Part shown: in pieces, positions 63,923 to 64,000 of the stretch
Position numbering within the stretch: the first letter of the stretch is position 1
How the letters are laid out: each line of letters begins with the position of its first letter
Source of the DNA: Dethiosulfovibrio faecalis
GTDB taxonomy: Bacteria > Synergistota > Synergistia > Synergistales > Dethiosulfovibrionaceae
Reading direction: 5' to 3'
Length of the DNA stretch: 64,000 bases
NCBI RefSeq assembly: GCF_021568795.1
Contig: NZ_JAKGUE010000009.1
Span: 33,314 to 97,313, forward strand
Translations under genes and position numbers: made by a program
The notes under the pieces: model-generated
Database searches by the model: none
What the model was told of the DNA's origin: nothing
Seen by the model: only the letters and a program-made list of their open reading frames with translations

Positions 63923-64000
63923 GACCATTTTTTAGCCTAGATTAGTTTAGGTCAGACTGCTATAGGTCTTCCTTTCCGAAGTAGATCTCCTGCGGTGTCC

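Noticed and set aside
63719..63928. 69-codon minus-strand frame at the right end
   Set aside because: It spans the consensus promoter and has no homology or ribosome site.

Overview
The window reads as a moderately GC-rich chromosome segment of a peptide- and amino-acid-fermenting anaerobe, most likely a member of the Synergistota (Dethiosulfovibrio/Aminobacterium-like). This rests on a selenocysteine glycine-reductase protein A (GrdA), a second selenoprotein of thioredoxin type, many peptidases (M55, P1/DmpA, M20, two C69 dipeptidases, a VanX-type D-Ala-D-Ala dipeptidase), two complete oligopeptide ABC permease operons and a TRAP transporter. The taxonomic call is an inference. No rRNA, tRNA, IS element or CRISPR array was seen.

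Layout. 1-1 kb: start of an ilv operon (ilvC cut by the left edge, a short ilvN-like ACT protein) behind a textbook attenuator (promoter, Ile/Val-rich leader peptide, terminator). 1-6.2 kb: folD, an osmoprotectant ABC operon and a divergent small HTH protein. 6.3-20.4 kb: a large MscS-type channel, M55 D-aminopeptidase, GntR regulator plus peptide ABC operon with its binding protein, a C69 dipeptidase, an amino-acid-type dCache chemoreceptor and grdA. 20.4-27.2 kb: a ProRS-like protein that has lost its aminoacylation motifs, DmpA-type peptidase, xthA, K+ channel, 2-hydroxyacid dehydrogenase, ferritin-like protein. 27.3-36.4 kb: acyl-CoA ligase, M20 amidohydrolase, diguanylate cyclase, lytic transglycosylase, HD hydrolase, DUF502 protein. 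36.4-38.2 kb: cysE-cysK behind a second attenuator whose 17-residue leader peptide carries three consecutive Cys codons.

38.25-45.2 kb is the least ordinary part: seven small co-oriented genes, six encoding exported proteins (a beta/gamma-crystallin-like lipoprotein, a DUF1036-like protein, an XAC2610-like protein, two related GFLP-motif proteins and one orphan) and one a DUF2442-like protein, all downstream of a large MalT-like ATPase/LuxR regulator. 45.4-64 kb: second C69 peptidase, two membrane proteins, a selenocysteine thioredoxin-like protein paired with CcdA, TRAP transporter plus D-Ala-D-Ala dipeptidase, Ogt, DUF362 ferredoxin-type protein, MATE exporter, MBL hydrolase, amidohydrolase, and a second peptide ABC operon with a strong promoter at the right end.

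Taken together the genes import peptides and amino acids, hydrolyse them in the envelope and cytoplasm, and feed amino-acid fermentation including selenium-dependent reduction. Biosynthesis of Ile/Val and Cys is controlled by translation of leader peptides.
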